A stretch of DNA of 53,473 nucleotides from Methylophaga sp. (GCF_030651745.1 NZ_JAUSCC010000024.1:1-53473), one strand, 5' to 3'. Counted from the first letter of the stretch, positions 36,180 to 47,552 are shown. Numbers and translations are program-made. The notes: generated by a model from the letters alone, not told the origin.

Positions 36180-37490
36180 ATGAAAGCTCCACAGGTCGGT
36201 TTTGTCAGTCTAGGTTGCCCCAAAGCGCTGGTCGACAGCGAACGCATTATCACCAAGCTACGTTCCGAAGGTTATGAGATTTCAGCAAATTACGATGATG
36301 CTGATCTTGTTGTAGTTAATACCTGTGGGTTTATTGATTCTGCTGTTGAAGAATCGCTGGAGAGTATCGGTGAAGCCATCGCCCATAATGGCAAAGTTAT
36401 TGTCACCGGTTGTCTGGGTAGCCGTGATAATACGATTCGTGAAAGACATCCGCAGGTGCTGGAAATTACCGGTGCTCATGCGCTGGAAGAAGTAGTTGGT
36501 GCTGTACACAAACACTTACCACAACCCCATGATCCGTTTATCAGTCTGGTACCACCTGAAGGCATCAAACTGACTCCTCGCCATTATGCGTACCTGAAAA
36601 TTTCCGAGGGCTGTAATCATCGCTGTACCTTCTGCATTATTCCGTCAATGCGTGGTGACTTAGTCAGCCGTCCTGTCAATCAGGTCATTGCTGAAGCCAA
36701 ACGTTTAGCCGACGCTGGCGTAAAAGAAATTCTCGTTATATCCCAAGACACCAGTGCCTACGGTGTGGATTTGAAATATGCCGAATACGAATGGCAGGGT
36801 GAAAAAATTGCCACTCGCTTTACTGCCATGGCCAAAGCACTGGGTGAACTCGGCATTTGGGTACGGATGCATTATGTTTACCCGTACCCGCATGTTGATG
36901 ATGTGATTCCGTTAATGGCCGAAGGCAAGATTCTGCCTTATCTGGATATTCCATTTCAGCATGCCAGCCCACGTATTCTGAAACTAATGAAACGTCCCGC
37001 TTCTTCACAGAACAATCTTGAACGAATCCGTGCATGGCGGGCGATTTGTCCTGAAATCACCTTACGCAGTACCTTTATTGTGGGTTTCCCTGGTGAAACC
37101 GAAGCCGAATTTGAAGAATTATTGGATTTTCTGGATCAAGCTCAATTGGATAAAGCGGGTGCATTTAAATATTCACCAGTAGATGGAGCTGTAGCAAATG
37201 AATTGCCCGATCCAGTACCGGAAGAAGTTAAAGAACAACGTCTGGCCCGCTTTATGGCTAAACAAGCCGAAATCAGTGCTCAGCGTTTGCAACAAAAAGT
37301 GGGCAAGCGCGATTTTGTCATTATTGATGAAGTCGTTGAAGAAGGTGCGGTGGGCCGTAGCCGGGCAGATGCACCGGAAATAGATGGTCAGGTATTTATC
37401 GATCACGCAACCCATTTAAAAGTTGGCGATATCGTCGAAGTTGAATTCGAAGAAGCCGATGAACACGACCTCTGGGCAAGACTAGTTTAG
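36180..37490 (+). CDS. rimO: Ribosomal protein S12 methylthiotransferase RimO
   Basis: A 436-residue enzyme that adds a methylthio group to Asp89 of ribosomal protein S12. The N-terminal UPF0004 domain has Cys13, Cys49 and Cys78, ligands of the auxiliary 4Fe-4S cluster. The radical-SAM motif CNHRCTFC (Cys145, Cys149, Cys152) follows, and a TRAM domain forms the C-terminus (about 370-436). The start motif [16 protein letters not shown] distinguishes RimO from MiaB. Intact and of normal length. It converges on the next gene with 4 overlapping bases. Confidence 0.97.
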   Translation: MKAPQVGFVSLGCPKALVDSERIITKLRSEGYEISANYDDADLVVVNTCGFIDSAVEESLESIGEAIAHNGKVIVTGCLGSRDNTIRERHPQVLEITGAHALEEVVGAVHKHLPQPHDPFISLVPPEGIKLTPRHYAYLKISEGCNHRCTFCIIPSMRGDLVSRPVNQVIAEAKRLADAGVKEILVISQDTSAYGVDLKYAEYEWQGEKIATRFTAMAKALGELGIWVRMHYVYPYPHVDDVIPLMAEGKILPYLDIPFQHASPRILKLMKRPASSQNNLERIRAWRAICPEITLRSTFIVGFPGETEAEFEELLDFLDQAQLDKAGAFKYSPVDGAVANELPDPVPEEVKEQRLARFMAKQAEISAQRLQQKVGKRDFVIIDEVVEEGAVGRSRADAPEIDGQVFIDHATHLKVGDIVEVEFEEADEHDLWARLV

Positions 37491-38479
37491 GAACTGATAC
37501 GGTTTTTTCCAGACTCTTTTGATTGATAAAGGGCGTTGTCAGCACGAATAGATAAACGCATAGCTGACTCGCCCTGACGCAATTGAGCAACACCAAAACT
37601 TGTAGTGATTGTGGCTCGCTTATCCAGTTTGGCATCAACAATAAGTTGACGTAATTTTTCAGCGGTATGCGCAGCAGCTTCAAGCCCGGTATTAGGTAAC
37701 AGAATCATAAACTCATCACCGCCCCAACGCGCCAGTAAATCAATTTCGCGAATGTTCTTTTTCAACAGTCGACTCATTTGCACCAGCACCATGTCACCAT
37801 TGGCATGACCGAACTCATCATTAACGATCTTAAAATCATCAATATCCAGCGCAATCACGGATAAGGGCTGATGAAAACGTTCAGCACGCTCTACTTCGTG
37901 CTCCAGGGTTTTCTCCAGCCGGTAACGATTAGCCACGCCAGTAAGCGTATCGGTTTCTGCCAATCGCTGAACTTCGGCAATTTTATTTTCTAATTCAGCA
38001 TTAGTTTGAATCAACTGATGGGTGCGTTCTTCAACTAAATCTTCAAGCGAATGATTTTGCTCTGCAAGTCGCTCCAGATTCATTTTGCGCTCATTAATAT
38101 CACGATGGGCGCCAATCATTCTGGCGACCGATCCATCTTCATTCCACTCAATGATTTTGGCGCGGTCTTCTAACCATAAGTAGGTGTTGTCGGCTTTGCG
38201 GAAGCGATATTCAAGATGATAAATGCTGGTGTGATTATGGATGTAATCGTCAAAGTGTTTGAGTACACGTTCGCGATCTTCTGGATGCAAGGATCCTTCC
38301 CAAAACGCTATAGTAGAAGGGATGGCGTCTGCAGGATAACCCAACATACGACCCCAACCCGGACTGCGATAAACATAGCCGGTATTCGCGTGCCAATCCC
38401 ATACACCATCGCTGATAATGTCTAATACGACCTGCAGACATTCATTATCGACATCACCCAACCCCGTCTTCATACCCAA
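37487..38479 (-). CDS. Soluble PAS-GGDEF diguanylate cyclase
   Basis: A 330-residue protein without membrane helices. A PAS fold of the PAS_3 type (about residues 10-130; [19 protein letters not shown] and later [20 protein letters not shown]) is followed by a short coiled coil (about 131-165). A GGDEF domain (about 168-328) completes it, with an intact WGGDEF motif near residue 253 and an REID (RxxD) inhibitory site five residues before it. It should therefore make c-di-GMP and be subject to product inhibition. The PAS ligand is unknown. Convergent with rimO. Confidence 0.93.
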   Translation of the reverse strand: MGMKTGLGDVDNECLQVVLDIISDGVWDWHANTGYVYRSPGWGRMLGYPADAIPSTIAFWEGSLHPEDRERVLKHFDDYIHNHTSIYHLEYRFRKADNTYLWLEDRAKIIEWNEDGSVARMIGAHRDINERKMNLERLAEQNHSLEDLVEERTHQLIQTNAELENKIAEVQRLAETDTLTGVANRYRLEKTLEHEVERAERFHQPLSVIALDIDDFKIVNDEFGHANGDMVLVQMSRLLKKNIREIDLLARWGGDEFMILLPNTGLEAAAHTAEKLRQLIVDAKLDKRATITTSFGVAQLRQGESAMRLSIRADNALYQSKESGKNRISS

Positions 38480-38549
38480 TCCTTAGTAATCAAACACTTA
38501 AGAGCGGGAGTATCTTACAAAAATTTATGTGATGCAAGTCACATATATT

Positions 38550-39434
38550 TCAGTGCTGACTTAATTTTGAATTCGCTTCTGCTTCCACTTCATTTTGTTT
38601 TTTTGAAATCGTTAAATTATCCGCCAGCGTTAATACCCGCTGAGGGAATGGAATCGTTAAACCGGCTGCTTCGATTTGCTCTTTAACAATTTTGTTTAAC
38701 TCCCAATAGGTTTTCCAGAATACATCTATCGTTGTCCAGGCTCGCATATGTAATTGGATGGAACTCTCTCCCATTGAGGAAACAAAGATCTGCGGTGCCG
38801 GGGTTTCCAACAAGGCTGGATGACTTTCCACAACGTTATGAAGCACCTCCAATGCCACATCAATTGGATCGCTATAGGAAATGCCAACAATCACTTCCAG
38901 TCGCCTCTTACTGTTGCGGGTAAAGTTGGTAATCGGTGCGCCCCATAAGCGACTGTTGGGCACCGAAATATACAACCCATCAGGTGTTTCGAGAATAGTG
39001 GTAAATAAACCGATTTCACGAACCCCACCCACCAGCTCTCCACACTGAATAAAATCATCAAGTTTGAAAGGCTTTAAAAACAATAGCATGATGCCAGCAG
39101 CAATATTGCTTAGCGTTTCCCGTAAAGCCAAGCCCACCGCAAGACCAGCAGCACCCAATAAGGCAATAATACTTGCAGTATTAAAACCGAACATATCGAG
39201 AATAATTAATACAGCGACGGCATAGACCAGGTAGGCCATAGTTGAGCTGAATAACTTGATGACAGCAGGATCGATACTCTTTAACTTGAAATTGGTATTG
39301 GTAAATACCCGTCGTATCAAACGAGAGATGACGGTAGCCGCTATCAATACCACCACCGTCATCACCAGCTTATAACCAATAGCTAGAATTAATGCTGAGT
39401 TCTGCTCCCAAAACTGTAATAACCACTGCATCAT
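38550..39434 (-). CDS. mscS: Small-conductance mechanosensitive channel (MscS family)
   Basis: A 294-residue channel subunit. Three membrane helices (about residues 15-37, 63-83 and 90-125) precede the vestibule domain. The third is the pore helix, AALLGAAGLAVGLALRETLSNIAAG, with the small-residue packing of MscS. The C-terminal segment FPQRVLTL is typical. It releases solutes on hypo-osmotic shock, which suits an organism that accumulates sucrose. The following tail is Glu/Ala-rich. The antiporter gene starts 14 bases upstream of this one's start, so the two are likely co-transcribed. Confidence 0.93.
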   Translation of the reverse strand: MMQWLLQFWEQNSALILAIGYKLVMTVVVLIAATVISRLIRRVFTNTNFKLKSIDPAVIKLFSSTMAYLVYAVAVLIILDMFGFNTASIIALLGAAGLAVGLALRETLSNIAAGIMLLFLKPFKLDDFIQCGELVGGVREIGLFTTILETPDGLYISVPNSRLWGAPITNFTRNSKRRLEVIVGISYSDPIDVALEVLHNVVESHPALLETPAPQIFVSSMGESSIQLHMRAWTTIDVFWKTYWELNKIVKEQIEAAGLTIPFPQRVLTLADNLTISKKQNEVEAEANSKLSQH

Positions 39435-39448
39435 GCCAAGCTCCGGGT

Positions 39449-40417
39449 TCAGGTCACGATAGTACTGATTAGATAAGCGGTATAAGCAACAAACACCAGC
39501 ATGAAAAAGCCCCCTTCAAGTCGATTGATTCGTCCTTGTCTGCCGATCCCAAAGCCAAAGATAAACAATAGAATAGTCAATCCAGCCATCACGACGACAT
39601 CACGCGAAAGTACTTCAGCTGGCACCGCAAACGGGTGAATCAATCCGGCAATACCGACCACAGCCAATGTGTTAAACAAATTTGAGCCAATTACATTGCC
39701 CAGCGCGATATCGTGTTCGCCTTTTTTCACTGCAATTAACGATGAAGCTAACTCTGGTAATGAGGTACCGATAGCCACCACCGTTAAACCAATAATCAGG
39801 TCACTAACTCCAAAAGCGACGGCAATTTCAACAGCGCCCCATACTAAAATTCGTGAACTGATAATCAATAAAACCAGGCCGATAAATAACCATATCAAGG
39901 CTTTTTTCAGGCTCATGGTTTCAGTGTTAAATTCAGCTTCCATTTCTGTGCCAAACGCATCCGGCGACTTCCTCATGCCCTGATAAATGGTCCAGCCCAT
40001 CAAGATAAAAAATACCAATATCAAAATACCGGCATCAAATCTGGATAACGTTCCATCGGCTAATTGCCATGCGGCTAATGCTGTAACGCCAATCAGAATC
40101 GGTAATTCTTTGCGTAAAACCTGAGAATGCACGGCAATAGGACTTAATACCGCTGTCAACCCCAAGATCAACGCGATATTAGTGATGTTTGAACCATATG
40201 CATTGCCCAGCGCCAACCCCGGATTTCCTTGCGTTGCCGCTATTGCTGATACCACCATTTCCGGAGCCGAAGTACCAAACCCCACAATTACCATGCCGAT
40301 TAACAAAGGTGGCATACCAAAATATCGGGCGGACACGGCGGCACCATCAATAAATCGATCTGCACTCCAAACTAACAAGGCTAGACCAACCACCACCGCA
40401 GCAAAGGCTAGTGTCAT
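39449..40417 (-). CDS. yrbG: Calcium/sodium antiporter (YrbG-like)
   Basis: A 322-residue CaCA exchanger with two inverted repeats of about five helices. The alpha repeats are visible as GFGTSAPEMVVSAIA (about 46-60) and VAIGTSLPELASSLIAV (about 215-231), each with the transport-site Glu. It probably exports Ca2+ in exchange for Na+. It is the upstream partner of the mscS gene, 14 bases apart. Confidence 0.94.
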   Translation of the reverse strand: MTLAFAAVVVGLALLVWSADRFIDGAAVSARYFGMPPLLIGMVIVGFGTSAPEMVVSAIAATQGNPGLALGNAYGSNITNIALILGLTAVLSPIAVHSQVLRKELPILIGVTALAAWQLADGTLSRFDAGILILVFFILMGWTIYQGMRKSPDAFGTEMEAEFNTETMSLKKALIWLFIGLVLLIISSRILVWGAVEIAVAFGVSDLIIGLTVVAIGTSLPELASSLIAVKKGEHDIALGNVIGSNLFNTLAVVGIAGLIHPFAVPAEVLSRDVVVMAGLTILLFIFGFGIGRQGRINRLEGGFFMLVFVAYTAYLISTIVT

Positions 40418-40496
40418 ATATTCTCCGGAAAATAAAATTAAGGGTGTTCAAGCCATATTATCAGTGCTTGACTAACTGAATGGCAATTCGTAGTGG

Positions 40497-41963
40497 TTAA
40501 CGAGAGCTTAAGCGCACATGACGACGTAATATGCGCTGATTTTCCTGCTGAACATCTCCTCGTTTACGCCAGGCCCATAAACTATCCCGGCTTTGTTTTG
40601 AGGTAGCTTTAATATCAACAATGGGAAATGGGTAATCTCGCCCTAACTCAAAATTTAACATCATCGACTCCATTGGCGTGACTTCCCATGGTCGATGAAT
40701 AATCTCATTGGGCAATTCGCTCAGCTCGGGTAACCATTCACGGATAAACTTGCCTTCTGGATCCTGCTCTTCGGCTTGCTTGGTTGGATTGTAAATTCGA
40801 ATCGTGTTGGTGCCAGTCACGCCTGCCTGCATTTGTAGCTGTGGATAGTGAATACCTGGTTCAAAATCCAAAAAGATCTGAGCTAAATGATAACTCCCGC
40901 GTTGCCAATCGATATGCAGTTGATGACATAAAAAACTCACTAACATCGCACGCATTCGAAAATTGATATACCCAGTAGCTATCAAACAGCGCATGCTGGC
41001 ATCCACCAATGGAAAACCAGTTTTACCGTGTTGCCATGCTAATAAATCGACTTCCGACTGTTTATCTTCTCGCCAGGGATAGTTTTGATAACCACGATTT
41101 ACCGGGCGATATTCCATCGCCGTTTCACTCTCAAATTTCTGCATAAAATGGCAATGCCAGTGCAGCCTTGAGGCAAATGCAGCCAAGGGTCTGCGCCAGC
41201 CAGGATCATTCCAGTGCTGCAGTAATTGTTGATAAACCTGCCGAAGGCTGATATTGCCCCAGGCAAGATACGGCGACATTCTGGAGCAGGTTTGACGACT
41301 TAGATCCGGGCTGGAAATATGCTTGTGATAGTGTCTACCACGTTCAGCAAAAAAATCGGCGAGCACACTCAACGCGGTTAATTCACCTCCATATTGAAAT
41401 GAGACATCAGCTTGTTGCCACTCTGCTGGAGAACTGAATTCGACTAGTGGTAAATCAATAATAAATTGCGCCCGCTGCCACCGAGCTTCCAGCAATGGTG
41501 CCCGCATTACCTGTTGCCAATGTTTATCCCAATCATCTCGCGTCGAGGCTGCACGAATTACAGCGCCTTGAGCAAACTCATGCCAGCTTATCTGCTGCTG
41601 GCTGAAATACTGTTTCAGGGTTTTATCCCGGTCAAAAGTGATATTGAGACCAATTTCCTGATGACTGAAAACGGTGTTTATTTGAAAATATTGTTGGAGC
41701 TCTTGAAACACCCCTAATGCTTCGCCTTCAATAACCACGACCTTGGTTTTATCAGCAGCTAATTGTTGATTAAGTTGTTGCAATGATTGCCAGACAAATC
41801 GCCAATGACGCAGGCTGTAATGCGGATCTGCCAGCAGCGAAGGTTCAACTATATATAACAATAAAATGGGTAAATCCTGTTCACAGGCCGCGTGAAAAGC
41901 TGCGTTATCGGCAAGCCTTAAATCACGTTTGAACCAGACAATATTGATTGGTTGACGAGCCAT
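40497..41963 (-). CDS. Cryptochrome/photolyase-family protein
   Basis: A 488-residue flavoprotein. A Rossmann-type photolyase domain (1-130, [18 protein letters not shown]) is followed by the FAD-binding helical domain (about 210-470; LDASMRCL-type [21 protein letters not shown] and [20 protein letters not shown]). The segment [16 protein letters not shown] replaces the usual WREFYRH block, so it is not a plain PhrB, and no Fe-S ligand set is apparent. It may repair UV lesions or sense blue light. Its start codon overlaps the stop of the DASH gene by one base (TAATG), so the two are coupled. Confidence 0.88.
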   Translation of the reverse strand: MARQPINIVWFKRDLRLADNAAFHAACEQDLPILLLYIVEPSLLADPHYSLRHWRFVWQSLQQLNQQLAADKTKVVVIEGEALGVFQELQQYFQINTVFSHQEIGLNITFDRDKTLKQYFSQQQISWHEFAQGAVIRAASTRDDWDKHWQQVMRAPLLEARWQRAQFIIDLPLVEFSSPAEWQQADVSFQYGGELTALSVLADFFAERGRHYHKHISSPDLSRQTCSRMSPYLAWGNISLRQVYQQLLQHWNDPGWRRPLAAFASRLHWHCHFMQKFESETAMEYRPVNRGYQNYPWREDKQSEVDLLAWQHGKTGFPLVDASMRCLIATGYINFRMRAMLVSFLCHQLHIDWQRGSYHLAQIFLDFEPGIHYPQLQMQAGVTGTNTIRIYNPTKQAEEQDPEGKFIREWLPELSELPNEIIHRPWEVTPMESMMLNFELGRDYPFPIVDIKATSKQSRDSLWAWRKRGDVQQENQRILRRHVRLSSR

Positions 41964-43276
41964 TATTGTTTGGGTGGCGGCATAATCGGCCAGTCTGCGG
42001 CATCGACTGAATCCAGAGGAACAATATCAATCCCTCCTTCCCAACGACGGATAAACTCACCATTTGGATCATACTGCTGGGTCTGCTTTTCTATATTGAA
42101 ATGTCGTCCACCGCGTGGATCAGCCCCTACCCCGGCAATATACTGCCAGTTACCCCAATTGGCGGCGACATCATAATCAATCAACTGTTGTTCGAAATAC
42201 GCTGCGCCGAAACGCCAGTCCAGATTCAAATCATAAACAAAGCAACTGGCAACAATTTGTCTGCCACGGTTTGACATATAACCCGTTGCATTGAGCTGTT
42301 TCATACAGGCATTGACTAGCGGATATGGCGTATTGCCATTGCACCATTTTTGATAACGCTCAGGATAATAACAACGCCGGCTTTTGGTGTTTTTTATGCC
42401 GTCAAAACGAAATAATTTGGCGCCATGCCGCATGGCATACCATTGAAAATACTCTCGCCACAGCAATTCAAAATAAATCCAGTAAGTTGAATCATTGCTG
42501 GTTTTATTCTGTTCATAGGTTCTAAGTTTACTCACCAGATGGCGAACAGACAGGCAGCCCAGAGCCAACCAGGGGGAAAATTTGGTCGAATGTTGCCAGC
42601 CATCCAGTTCATTTCTGACTTGTTTGTAATTTGCTGGCAGATCCGCAGAAAAATACTCACTAATATGTTCTAGCGCCGCGGTTTCGCCACCATAAAATGG
42701 AGACGGTTTGTGTATTGGTGTTGATAGCTTGTCTATCGCAATCGGCCCTGGTGGCGGTGGTAACTGCTGTGGTGCAGACATGGGCCTGGGCAATGCTAAG
42801 TCCTCTACCAGTTTGCGAAACTGGGTAAAACTGTCTGGTAAGTCACCGATAGCAAACGGCAAATCCTCTGCAGCAAAAAGGGTATGACTCACTTCGGTAA
42901 TAAATTTTCGCTGTGGAAATTGTTGCTGCAGCAAATGCCAATGCCTGTTTTCGTAAACACCTGCATGCTGACTGCGAACGATAATATCAACGTTATAAAA
43001 CTCAATTAATTCTGTCAGAGCTTTATGCGGTGTTTGTTGTTTGATGATCAACTGTTGCCCAAATTGTTGTAATTGCTGCTGAAGATCTGCCAGAGATTCA
43101 TATAAAAACTGTAAGCGTCTTTCTCCCATCGCTTTGGCATTTAAACCATTAGGTCTGAACCATTGTGGATCAATACAAAATACACAGATCAGTTTATCGA
43201 CCGACTGCATTTTCCATAATGCGGGTTGGTCATGCAGTCGCAGATCGTTGGTAAACCAGAATAATCCTGTGGTCAT
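41963..43276 (-). CDS. DASH-family cryptochrome
   Basis: A 437-residue photolyase homologue. The N-terminal block [17 protein letters not shown], the FAD domain [19 protein letters not shown], the late [33 protein letters not shown] segment and [25 protein letters not shown] are diagnostic of Cry-DASH. These proteins repair cyclobutane dimers in single-stranded DNA and may also signal. I prefer ATG 43276; the GTG at 43288 overlaps the GGAG ribosome site. First gene of the pair with the second photolyase-family gene. Confidence 0.92.
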   Translation of the reverse strand: MTTGLFWFTNDLRLHDQPALWKMQSVDKLICVFCIDPQWFRPNGLNAKAMGERRLQFLYESLADLQQQLQQFGQQLIIKQQTPHKALTELIEFYNVDIIVRSQHAGVYENRHWHLLQQQFPQRKFITEVSHTLFAAEDLPFAIGDLPDSFTQFRKLVEDLALPRPMSAPQQLPPPPGPIAIDKLSTPIHKPSPFYGGETAALEHISEYFSADLPANYKQVRNELDGWQHSTKFSPWLALGCLSVRHLVSKLRTYEQNKTSNDSTYWIYFELLWREYFQWYAMRHGAKLFRFDGIKNTKSRRCYYPERYQKWCNGNTPYPLVNACMKQLNATGYMSNRGRQIVASCFVYDLNLDWRFGAAYFEQQLIDYDVAANWGNWQYIAGVGADPRGGRHFNIEKQTQQYDPNGEFIRRWEGGIDIVPLDSVDAADWPIMPPPKQ

Positions 43277-43412
43277 AGGTTTTGACACTCCGGTGATGGT
43301 GTTAAATGCAGTCAGTTCACAGACTGTCTTGAGGGATATAGGTTCGGTTCAAAGTAGAACTAAGTCAGAAAAATAACGTCTGATTGGCACACTTTACAGT
43401 AGAGCAAAAACC

Positions 43413-43796
43413 ATGCATCAGTTGACCGTATTTTTTGATGGGCACTGCCCTTTGTGTACAAAAGAAATTGCTTTGCTTAAGCAATTAGATACCCGGAAAA
43501 AGCTGCATTTTGAAGATATTCATGCCATCGATTTTGTTTATCGTTATCCCTACATTGATGTGGTTAGCGCTGATAAACGATTGCATGGTCAATTGGCGAA
43601 TGGCCAAATCATTACAGGGTTAGATGTTACAGCCAAAGCATGGGGTCTTGTAGGCCATCATAAATGGCTACAAATCCTGCGTTGGCCGGTGATTCGCTGG
43701 TTTGCAGATTTAGCCTATCTGGTTTTTGCCCGTTTTCGTCATCCCATTGCCCGTTTAGTTGGTGGGAAAACGTGTGATGATCAATGTAAATTCTGA
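43413..43796 (+). CDS. DCC-family thiol-disulfide oxidoreductase (DUF393)
   Basis: A 127-residue protein with a thioredoxin-like start VFFDGHCPLCTKEIALL; the DCC motif reads D9-G-H-C12-P-L-C15. A second pair of Cys is at the C-terminus (CDDQC). The family's substrates are unknown; members are often linked to photolyase or fatty-acid genes. It is divergent from the Cry-DASH gene and its stop is 6 bases from the end of the amylosucrase gene. Confidence 0.87.
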   Translation: MHQLTVFFDGHCPLCTKEIALLKQLDTRKKLHFEDIHAIDFVYRYPYIDVVSADKRLHGQLANGQIITGLDVTAKAWGLVGHHKWLQILRWPVIRWFADLAYLVFARFRHPIARLVGGKTCDDQCKF

Positions 43797-43802
43797 AAAC
43801 GA

Positions 43803-45758
43803 TTACTTTTCGGTTAACCAGTAACAACCGAAACGCGGGACCACCACCGTATTACCGAATTTTTCAGGGCTTTGTCCGGTTATTGCATCGACCAGATAAC
43901 CATGATGAGATTGCGACCATCTAGGTAATTGATCCAAATCCAATCGTTGTGATTTTCGATCAAAATTTGCGACGACCAAGACTCTGTCTGCCGGTTTTTG
44001 CAGGTGATATCGCTCAAAAACAAACAGATGCGGATTATCTACATCGACCAGATCGCGGTTATTAAAATCAGCAAACGCATCCAATTCTTTATGCACAGCA
44101 ATCAGCGTTTTCAACTGATTAAATATCAGATATTCAATCGTGCCAGGCACATTACGTTTTTCTGCTTTCTGCCAATCGATGAAAGGTCGATGTACCCAGC
44201 GTGAATCATCCATTTTGACCGGATCATTGCGATAGCTTTCATCATTGGTAGTGCCGATTTCATCACCGTAATACAACAGTGGCAACCCGCCAAATGACAG
44301 AATCAAACTATGTAGCAACACAATAATACGCACGGCATCATCTATCGCCTTTTCATCACCGATATCGATTGCATGTTGCAGACCCACCAGTGAGGCCAAA
44401 GAGCCGGAAATACGTGCATCACCGGTTTTATCGTTCTGACCGAAAGGCACTCCTCGGGCATGGGAATCGGCAAACTTACCGGTGAAATAGTCGATCAAAA
44501 ACCGTCGATGATCACGCGGCTCATAACCGGCAAGTTCAATATCTTTGTCATCAAAACCTAAACCGATATCATCATGGCAGCGGATATAGTTCAGCCAGGT
44601 GGCGCGTTCGAGTTTTACCGGCAGGCTTTTAATACCTTGGTTTAATAGCCGGGCATTTTTTGTGGCCACGGCATCCCATAACAAAGCCATAAATGTGGCG
44701 TTATAGGCGATTTCACATTCCTTGGCGATAACGGCGTCTTCACCAAAGTACTTGGTGACTTCTACCGGCGCGACAATGGCTTCAGCAATAAACAATACGC
44801 CTGGAGCCGTTACCTGACAGCAGTCTTTCATTAACTGCAAAATCAAATGGGCTTCACGTTCGTTCTGGCAGGTACTGCCGATTTTTTTCCATAAAAAAGC
44901 CACGGCATCAAGACGAACTATGTCGGCACCTTGATTGGCCCAGAACAAAATAATATCCAGCATTTCAATAAAGACGGTGGGATTGCTATAGTTCAAATCC
45001 CATTGATATTCATTAAATACCGTCATTACCCAGCGCTGCATTTCTTCGTTCCAGGTGAAATTACCTGGAGCCGTTTCCGGGAATACTTCTGGCATGCTTT
45101 GTTCAAACATATCCGGCACATGACGGTTTTCGAAGGTGTAATAGTAGTCACGGTATGGTGAATAACCATCACGGGCTTTTTGCGCCCATTCATGTTGATC
45201 GGAGGTGTGGTTTAACACCACGTCCATTACCAACAGCATATCGCGTTGGCGTAAATCATCTGCCAATGCTCGCAAATCGTTTAAATCACCGGCCCGCGGA
45301 TCAATTTCACGGAAATTGCTGACCGCATAGCCGCCATCACTTTTACCTTCCGGGCATTTCATAATGGGCATCACATGAACCAGATTAATCCCTAAATCCT
45401 GGAAATAATGCAGATGCTCACGCATGCCTTGCAGATTCTTGGCAAACCCGTTGCAATACAATGCCATGCCAACCCATTTCTGACTGAGAAACCAGTTGTA
45501 ATCCTGCTCCCGTTCCATATCTTTGGCCCGTAGTACGTCGGACCGATCGATATATTGCCGAGCCAGGGTCTCTACCAGACGTTGTGCCTGTTCAGCAAAA
45601 TCCGGGCGTTTGCCATAGAGGCGCTCGAACAAGGAATGAATCGCATAAAAGTTAGCCCCCAGACGCGTGTAGAAATAACGCAGATCATGTTTGGCAAATT
45701 CGGGCTCAATCTGATTCAGGATGGCATTCAAAAGCGAATGCGATTGCTGTTCGTACAT
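43803..45758 (-). CDS. ams: Amylosucrase
   Basis: A 651-residue GH13 enzyme. The helical N-terminal domain (1-95) is typical of amylosucrase. The catalytic set is visible: nucleophile Asp284 in VRLDAVAFLW, acid/base Glu326 in IAEAIVAP and Asp396 in RCHDDIG. It uses sucrose to build alpha-1,4-glucan and release fructose, or cleaves sucrose. CAGGAAA precedes the start. It is the last gene of the sucrose cluster, 67 bases after the fructokinase gene. No signal peptide, so it acts in the cytoplasm. Confidence 0.95.
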   Translation of the reverse strand: MYEQQSHSLLNAILNQIEPEFAKHDLRYFYTRLGANFYAIHSLFERLYGKRPDFAEQAQRLVETLARQYIDRSDVLRAKDMEREQDYNWFLSQKWVGMALYCNGFAKNLQGMREHLHYFQDLGINLVHVMPIMKCPEGKSDGGYAVSNFREIDPRAGDLNDLRALADDLRQRDMLLVMDVVLNHTSDQHEWAQKARDGYSPYRDYYYTFENRHVPDMFEQSMPEVFPETAPGNFTWNEEMQRWVMTVFNEYQWDLNYSNPTVFIEMLDIILFWANQGADIVRLDAVAFLWKKIGSTCQNEREAHLILQLMKDCCQVTAPGVLFIAEAIVAPVEVTKYFGEDAVIAKECEIAYNATFMALLWDAVATKNARLLNQGIKSLPVKLERATWLNYIRCHDDIGLGFDDKDIELAGYEPRDHRRFLIDYFTGKFADSHARGVPFGQNDKTGDARISGSLASLVGLQHAIDIGDEKAIDDAVRIIVLLHSLILSFGGLPLLYYGDEIGTTNDESYRNDPVKMDDSRWVHRPFIDWQKAEKRNVPGTIEYLIFNQLKTLIAVHKELDAFADFNNRDLVDVDNPHLFVFERYHLQKPADRVLVVANFDRKSQRLDLDQLPRWSQSHHGYLVDAITGQSPEKFGNTVVVPRFGCYWLTEK

Positions 45759-45825
45759 GTAATTTCCTGATTAATAGAGGCGGATATTTCTGTGATGACT
45801 TTAGGGTCTGTTGATCTTTAAGTCC

Positions 45826-46698
45826 CTAGCTGAATTCAGAATAAAAAGCAGGATCTTCGCTGACCGCTCCGCGTAATCCTATCACCTTGCTGGCAAACTG
45901 CTGAGCTTTCAATAAAATTTTCTGTACCGGCCATCCCGCCAACAGACCGTGAATATACATAGCAGTGAAGGCATCACCAGCCCCGACCGAATCCACTAAT
46001 TTGTCAGCAGCCACACATTTTTGTTCATAAAATGCGCCATCATTGCAACGCACGATAGCGCCCTCTTCTCCTCGTGTCACAATCAGTTGCTCTAACTGAA
46101 AATGACTTTGCATGCGCGTCATATCCTGTTGCAAATCAGCAGAATTAAAACCCAATTCAGCTAATTCATGCTGATTGAGCTTGCACCATTTTGCCCGTTC
46201 CAGACACGTATATATGCCTTCCTTCGTCCACCAGGGGCTGCGTAAATTAACATCCATAAACACAGAAACAGATTTAGGTCTGGTCAGAAACTCGAGCGCA
46301 CTTTGAGAAACCGCATTTCTAAGTGCTAATGAGCCGTGATACACCACCGCATCATTTCTCAGGTTGGGCAAATGGGACGTTTGAATAAAGTCATAAGCCC
46401 GTTCAATCATGATGTCATAAGAGGGTTCCCCTCCCTGCAAACTGACTTTAACCTCACCTGTTTGATGACTTTTATCGGTTTGTAAACCTTCTGCTGAGAG
46501 TTGCCATTGTTGCATCGCATGGCGAATTTGCTCTCCCGACTCATCCTCTCCGACACTGGAGATAAATAAAGGGTTATCACCAAAAGCCTGCAGATGCCAG
46601 GCTACATTGAACGGAGCACCGCCTAGTTTCTTCTCACCATCCGGAAAACAATCAAATAAAACTTCGCCGAAAATGGCTAAGGCTGACTGCGGACTCAT
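45826..46698 (-). CDS. fruK: Fructokinase, PfkB family
   Basis: A 290-residue sugar kinase. The N-terminal LFDCFPDGEKKLGGAPFNVAWHL block and the catalytic anion-hole motif SVGAGDAFTAMYIHGLL (catalytic Asp in GAGDAF) mark the PfkB fold. In the sucrose cluster it phosphorylates the fructose released by amylosucrase and returns it to metabolism. It overlaps the spp gene by 4 bases. Its only doubt is whether the substrate is fructose or another ketose. Confidence 0.92.
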   Translation of the reverse strand: MSPQSALAIFGEVLFDCFPDGEKKLGGAPFNVAWHLQAFGDNPLFISSVGEDESGEQIRHAMQQWQLSAEGLQTDKSHQTGEVKVSLQGGEPSYDIMIERAYDFIQTSHLPNLRNDAVVYHGSLALRNAVSQSALEFLTRPKSVSVFMDVNLRSPWWTKEGIYTCLERAKWCKLNQHELAELGFNSADLQQDMTRMQSHFQLEQLIVTRGEEGAIVRCNDGAFYEQKCVAADKLVDSVGAGDAFTAMYIHGLLAGWPVQKILLKAQQFASKVIGLRGAVSEDPAFYSEFS

Positions 46699-47552
46699 GG
46701 ATTGTCTCCCGTTTCAAGTTGGTTTCTAAACGCTTCGGCATAATGCCAGACGCCTTGTAAAACACCTGCACTGTAATTTCCATTCATGCCTAATGCTCCA
46801 GGATCGCCTGCGATATAGAGTGATTGTGGATGGCCATTTTCTGTTACAAGTTGCTGCGCCATGGCTTTAATTTCAGCTGAAGCATTGTTCACCACTACGG
46901 ATAGTATCGGGCTGGCCAATACAGGCATATCGTTACCACTGTCACCAGCGAAAATTACTTCACTGTCATCGTAACCCAGTCGATTTTGTAGAAATTCAAT
47001 GGCATGTAATTTGGTTGCATGTTTTGGCAACACATCCAATAAACCAACATTAGTTAGTTCATCAATACTCCACATGACTGAGGCCTGAATCTGTTTGGCA
47101 GCCAAACGCTGCTGAACGGCGTCAATTACAGCATCTTTATCCAGATATAAGGGCAGATAAAAACTCAGTTTGTGAGTGTTTTGTTTGCTGAACTCCTGCA
47201 ATTGCAGATCCTTAATATCGCTCAATAAGGCTTTAAGATCGCTATGAGAATTTCCATTCCAATCCTGATCAATCTCATCACACCAACTCTGCACTTCTTG
47301 CCAATGCTGATCCTTGAACTGAAAAATCTTGGTGCCAACATCACTGATGATGTAATCCGGTGTCGGCAAACTATAGGTTCGTATCGCTTTTTCTACCAAT
47401 TGCCGATGTCGCCCTGTCACATAAACCAGACAGACATTATCTGCTTGGCAGAACTTGCGGAATCGTCGCCGTGCATCAGGATGTTCGGCTTGCATTCCAT
47501 TGGGTATCACTGTGCGATCCATATCGGTACAGAGTAAAAGTTTTGCACTCAT
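46695..47552 (-). CDS. spp: Sucrose-6-phosphate phosphatase
   Basis: A 285-residue HAD phosphatase of the Cof/SPP type. The catalytic residues are complete: D10-M-D12-R-T14 (first motif), T46 in YVTGRH, Lys in the third motif, and GDSGND at 203-208. It removes phosphate from sucrose-6-phosphate to give sucrose. It begins directly after the sps stop codon and overlaps fruK by 4 bases. It is the phosphatase likely to act in vivo, because the one fused to SPS has lost these residues. Confidence 0.94.
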   Translation of the reverse strand: MSAKLLLCTDMDRTVIPNGMQAEHPDARRRFRKFCQADNVCLVYVTGRHRQLVEKAIRTYSLPTPDYIISDVGTKIFQFKDQHWQEVQSWCDEIDQDWNGNSHSDLKALLSDIKDLQLQEFSKQNTHKLSFYLPLYLDKDAVIDAVQQRLAAKQIQASVMWSIDELTNVGLLDVLPKHATKLHAIEFLQNRLGYDDSEVIFAGDSGNDMPVLASPILSVVVNNASAEIKAMAQQLVTENGHPQSLYIAGDPGALGMNGNYSAGVLQGVWHYAEAFRNQLETGDNP

